This document shows positions 61,398 through 64,000 of a DNA stretch of 64,000 nt, one piece after another. How positions within the stretch are numbered: the first letter of the stretch is position 1; every line of letters begins with the position of its first letter. The DNA comes from Vibrio alfacsensis. GTDB taxonomy: Bacteria; Pseudomonadota; Gammaproteobacteria; Enterobacterales; Vibrionaceae. The position numbers and the translations under genes were made by a program. The stretch lies in assembly GCF_003544875.1 (NCBI RefSeq), contig NZ_CP032093.1, positions 310,001 through 374,000 on the forward strand. The letters are read 5' to 3'. The notes beneath the pieces were generated by a model. That model had not been told where the DNA came from. It saw only the letters and a list, made by a program, of their open reading frames with translations, and did no database searches.

Positions 61398-62268
61398 TTA
61401 CGCTTCGCGTTTTGTTGCGTGCTTACCCAATTCTGATTTTTTCTCATCTTTTAGGTATAGGTTTTCAAAGCAGTAGTTTGTTGCTTCGATGTAGCCTTCT
61501 ACGCTACCACAGTCAAAACGTTGGCCTTTAAATTTATATGCTAGTACACAGCCTGCTTTTGCTTGTTTAAGCAGCGCATCTGTAATTTGGATTTCACCAC
61601 CTTTACCTGGCTCAGTATTTTCGATCAGCTCAAAAATATCTGGGGTTAAGATGTAGCGGCCAATGATAGCTAGGTTGCTTGGTGCAGTGCCAGGCTCAGG
61701 TTTTTCAACCATGTCGTCAACGCGGTAAATATCGTCTTTGATCATTTCACCAGAAATCACACCGTACTTGTGCGTCTCTTCTGCAGGCACTTCTTGAACG
61801 GCAACGATAGAGCAACGGAATTGCTTAAATAGCGTAACCATTTGAGCAAGAACGCCTTCCTCTTCATTCACGCAAAGGTCATCCGCTAGAACCACCGCGA
61901 ATGGTTCATCACCAACCAACTCACGACCAGTCAAAATTGCATGGCCTAGGCCTTTCATTTCGCGTTGACGAATGTAAGTGAAGTTTGCAGAGTCAATGAT
62001 TTCACGAATGTCTACCAGTAGATCTTCTTTGTTAGTTCCACTGATTTGGTGCTCAAGTTCGTAGTTCTTATCGAAGTGATCCATGATTGAGTGCTTACCA
62101 CGACCAGTAACGATACACATGCCGTTCATACCAGCTTGAATCGCTTCTTCTACGCCATATTCAATCAGAGGTTTGTTTACCACTGGCATCATCTCTTTTG
62201 GCATAGACTTGGTCGCTGGTAGGAAGCGAGTACCGTAGCCTGCCGCAGGAAATAGACATTTTAATCAT
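61398..62268 (-). CDS. galU: UTP-glucose-1-phosphate uridylyltransferase, frameshifted near start
   Basis: Makes UDP-glucose for polysaccharides. Downstream frame from MPKEMMPVVNKPLIEYG through KGLGHAILTGREL, VVLADDLCVNEE and KFKGQRFDCGSVEGYIEATN is complete. The missing N-terminus can be read upstream in another frame (CLFPAAGYGTRFLPATKS) from ATG 62266-62268, across an A-run that is now four As (plus-strand TTTT 62259-62262). Losing one A or gaining two restores the frame. A homopolymer error is likely. About 290 residues when whole. Confidence 0.93.
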
Positions 62269-62424
62269 TGGGGAATATCCTTTCTCATTTTAGTCAAGAA
62301 TTTGGGCGATACTTTAACACGATAGATGCATATGAATCATGAATAAAGTAAGAAAAACTGTGAACCAGAGGCAGAATGACACACAGTCCAGATGTCACAA
62401 CATTAGTTATACGGCATGGTTTGA

Positions 62425-63069
62425 TTAAGACATTAGGTTCTGATCTGCCCAAGCGATTGCTTGAACACGATTTTTTACCGAAAGCTTCTTAAAAATCTGA
62501 TACAAGTGTGACTTGATGGTGAATTCACTGACGAAAAGATCTTCCGCCATTTGAATGTTTGAAGAGCCTGCTTGCAAACAGCGAAGCACTTGGAGCTCAC
62601 GGATAGTTAAATCAACGGTTGCTGGCGCCGTATGTGTATTGATCACATTGCGATAGTAATGGAGCAGTTGGCTTGTGACATTTCTTGGTAACCAGTTTTG
62701 CCCATTGATAATACCCATGAGTCCCTCACCAACTTGTTCTGTGGATTGGTACTGGTAGAAAATACCTTTTAGCTGTCCGAGTGTCAGCAAGTCATCAGTG
62801 GTGAGACGTTTTGGGACGTTGAACACGACGGTCTCAAAGTTCTTCCAAATCAACGGTAGGTTCTTTATAGATTGAATCAGGTATTTGTGTTCAGCATAGT
62901 CAATCACTAATATCTTGTTGCGGTGTGTAGGATTCGCCTCCATCAAGGCATCCGTAGTAATGACCGGGATCTCGATATCCATGTATTTCTCTATCGCTTC
63001 TACTTTTCTTTCAGCATGTTTTTCTACGCTGACAAGAAACAGTTTTCTCGCGTAAGCTGATTTTTTCAC
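62425..63069 (-). CDS. qstR: LuxR-type regulator QstR (competence and T6SS)
   Basis: 214 residues. The N-terminal receiver-like domain lacks a clear phospho-Asp motif, and the C-terminal LuxR-type HTH (about 150-214) has LTIRELQVLRCLQAG and SEFTIKSHLYQIFKKL. Its place between galU and ssb and its size match V. cholerae QstR, which links TfoX and quorum sensing to part of the competence and T6SS genes. A WLPR tetrapeptide near residue 126 sits where VpsT has its c-di-GMP motif W[F/L/M][T/S]R, but with P in place of T/S. The GTG 63069 start follows AGGGAGAA; a longer frame to 63111 is less likely. Confidence 0.8.
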   Translation of the reverse strand: MKKSAYARKLFLVSVEKHAERKVEAIEKYMDIEIPVITTDALMEANPTHRNKILVIDYAEHKYLIQSIKNLPLIWKNFETVVFNVPKRLTTDDLLTLGQLKGIFYQYQSTEQVGEGLMGIINGQNWLPRNVTSQLLHYYRNVINTHTAPATVDLTIRELQVLRCLQAGSSNIQMAEDLFVSEFTIKSHLYQIFKKLSVKNRVQAIAWADQNLMS

Positions 63070-63238
63070 GTGTTGAGTTCTCCCTATGCAATATCGCCCA
63101 TACGTTGTCATTATTGATTGCTAAGGACCACATGCTTGATGAAGAAATGCGTTGAGATTCAAAGGTTCACGAAACGATGTTTGCAAAGCGAATCAAAAAT
63201 GCAACACATTGAAGTTTCGTTGGTGTATCTGCTGACAG

Positions 63239-63258
63239 TGTGTTGTCTAAGTTACACA
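63239..63258. repeat. Inverted repeat between qstR and ssb
   Basis: TGTGT-N10-ACACA palindrome, 20 bp, lying 88 bp before ssb and 170 bp before qstR. It could be an operator; the regulator is unknown. The spacing does not fit CRP (16 bp). Confidence 0.35.
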
Positions 63259-63271
63259 ATCGGATTGGACT

Positions 63272-63300
63272 TTAATCAAAACATTAAAGCGTGTTATTCT
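63272..63300 (+). promoter_or_regulatory. Candidate ssb promoter
   Basis: TTAATC and TATTCT separated by 17 bp, about 46 bp before the ssb ATG. The -35 is weak. Confidence 0.35.
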
Positions 63301-63346
63301 AATGCGCTAAAATTTTATATATATCCAGAGTGAGACGGAGCACATC

Positions 63347-63880
63347 ATGGCCAGCCGTGGAATTAACAAAGTTATCTTAGTGGGAAATCTTGGCAATGAC
63401 CCAGAAATTCGTTACATGCCTAATGGCGGTGCAGTAGCAAATATTACTATTGCTACCTCTGACTCATGGCGCGATAAAGCGACTGGTGAACAGCGCGAAA
63501 AAACGGAATGGCACCGTGTAGTGCTATTCGGTAAGCTAGCTGAAGTAGCAGGTGAATACCTACGTAAAGGCTCACAAGTTTACATTGAGGGTCAATTGCA
63601 AACACGTAAGTGGCAAAACCAACAAGGCCAAGATCAGTACACAACAGAAGTTGTAGTACAAGGTTTTAATGGCGTTATGCAAATGCTTGGTGGCCGTGCT
63701 CAAGGTGGCGCTCCAATGGGTGGTCAACAACAACAGCAGCAACAAGGTAGTTGGGGTCAGCCACAACAACCTGCACAGCAGCAGTACAATGCACCACAAC
63801 AGCAGCAACAGGCTCCGCAGCAACCACAGCAGCAATACAATGAGCCACCAATGGATTTTGATGACGACATTCCGTTCTAA
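63347..63880 (+). CDS. ssb: Single-stranded DNA-binding protein
   Basis: Tetrameric ssDNA-binding protein. N-terminal OB fold (residues 1 to about 110: [49 protein letters not shown]). Gln-rich, low-complexity linker (about 120-168), then the acidic tip DFDDDIPF that binds partner proteins. 177 residues. The ATG is preceded by GAGACGGAGCACATC. A terminator follows. Confidence 0.98.
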   Translation: MASRGINKVILVGNLGNDPEIRYMPNGGAVANITIATSDSWRDKATGEQREKTEWHRVVLFGKLAEVAGEYLRKGSQVYIEGQLQTRKWQNQQGQDQYTTEVVVQGFNGVMQMLGGRAQGGAPMGGQQQQQQQGSWGQPQQPAQQQYNAPQQQQQAPQQPQQQYNEPPMDFDDDIPF

Positions 63881-63905
63881 GATTGTTCTTATTATGAATC
63901 CCATG

Positions 63906-63932
63906 AGCCGCGTAATCACGCGGCTTTTTTAT
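63906..63932 (+). terminator. Intrinsic terminator after ssb
   Basis: AGCCGCG pairs with CGCGGCT around TAATCA, then TTTTTTATT. The last 68 bases hold nothing I can assign with confidence. Confidence 0.88.
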
Positions 63933-64000
63933 TGCCATTTTGGCTAACGACTTTGCGCTCCTTGTTTGGTACTAAAGTCTGGTATTTGTTAGTCTTAGCC

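Noticed and set aside
63916..64000. Possible 3' end of a minus-strand gene after ssb (frame ending ...NGNKKAA)
   Set aside because: Only about 28 codons lie in the window, and the stop lies in the loop of the ssb terminator. Not enough to support a gene.

Overview
The window is chromosomal DNA of a Vibrio. The gene blocks argGH, prx-oxyR, mrcA-pilMNOPQ-aroKB-damX-dam-rpe, rpsF-priB-rpsR-rplI, dnaB-alr, pgi, zur, dusA-pspG, cysJIH, metH-lysC and pglL-uvrA-galU-qstR-ssb follow the Vibrio order as I recall it from V. cholerae. The fused ArgH-acetyltransferase and the peroxiredoxin-glutaredoxin fusion are also typical of vibrios. The 16S genes are Vibrio-like, but I cannot name the species.

Layout. 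1-5.7 kb: the 3' end of argG, argH(A) behind a tandem ARG-box operator, a DUF3624 membrane protein, an unlisted 34-residue membrane peptide, and a divergent prx-grx/oxyR pair with a near-perfect four-part OxyR site. 5.7-17.9 kb: mrcA, divergent from the type IV competence-pilus assembly operon pilMNOPQ, then aroK-aroB-damX-dam-rpe. 18-35 kb: rpsF-priB-rpsR-rplI, a DUF481 porin-like protein, dnaB-alr and a barrel-only D15 protein, yjbQ, pgi, a zur-cheX operon, dusA, pspG behind a sigma-54 promoter, two small envelope or unknown genes, and cysJIH. 35.4-46.5 kb: two complete rRNA operons in direct tandem. The first has no spacer tRNA; the second has tRNA-Ile and tRNA-Ala between 16S and 23S and tRNA-Asp after 5S. 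46.5-48.2 kb: a broken IS630-family element abutting an older, more decayed relative. 48.2-64 kb: an Na+/H+ antiporter, metH, lysC with a lysine riboswitch, a class V aminotransferase, the O-oligosaccharyltransferase pglL, uvrA, galU, the LuxR-type regulator qstR and ssb.

How the genes work together. pilMNOPQ (the envelope machine for the DNA-uptake pilus), qstR (a competence/T6SS regulator) and ssb and uvrA (DNA handling) give a DNA-uptake theme, but they are ordinary Vibrio core genes. cysJIH carry out assimilatory sulfate reduction, and metH and lysC lie in amino-acid synthesis. OxyR with Prx-Grx forms a peroxide-response unit.

Sequence quality. Four conserved genes (argG twice, pilM, metH, galU) carry frameshifts at short homopolymers, and the two rRNA operons differ by many indels at positions that are normally invariant. 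The simplest reading is residual sequencing or consensus error, not gene decay. I found no convincing novel multi-gene system. The best leads are the covarying 16S difference between the tandem operons, the barrel-only D15 protein behind alr, the small membrane peptide, and the zur-cheX pairing.
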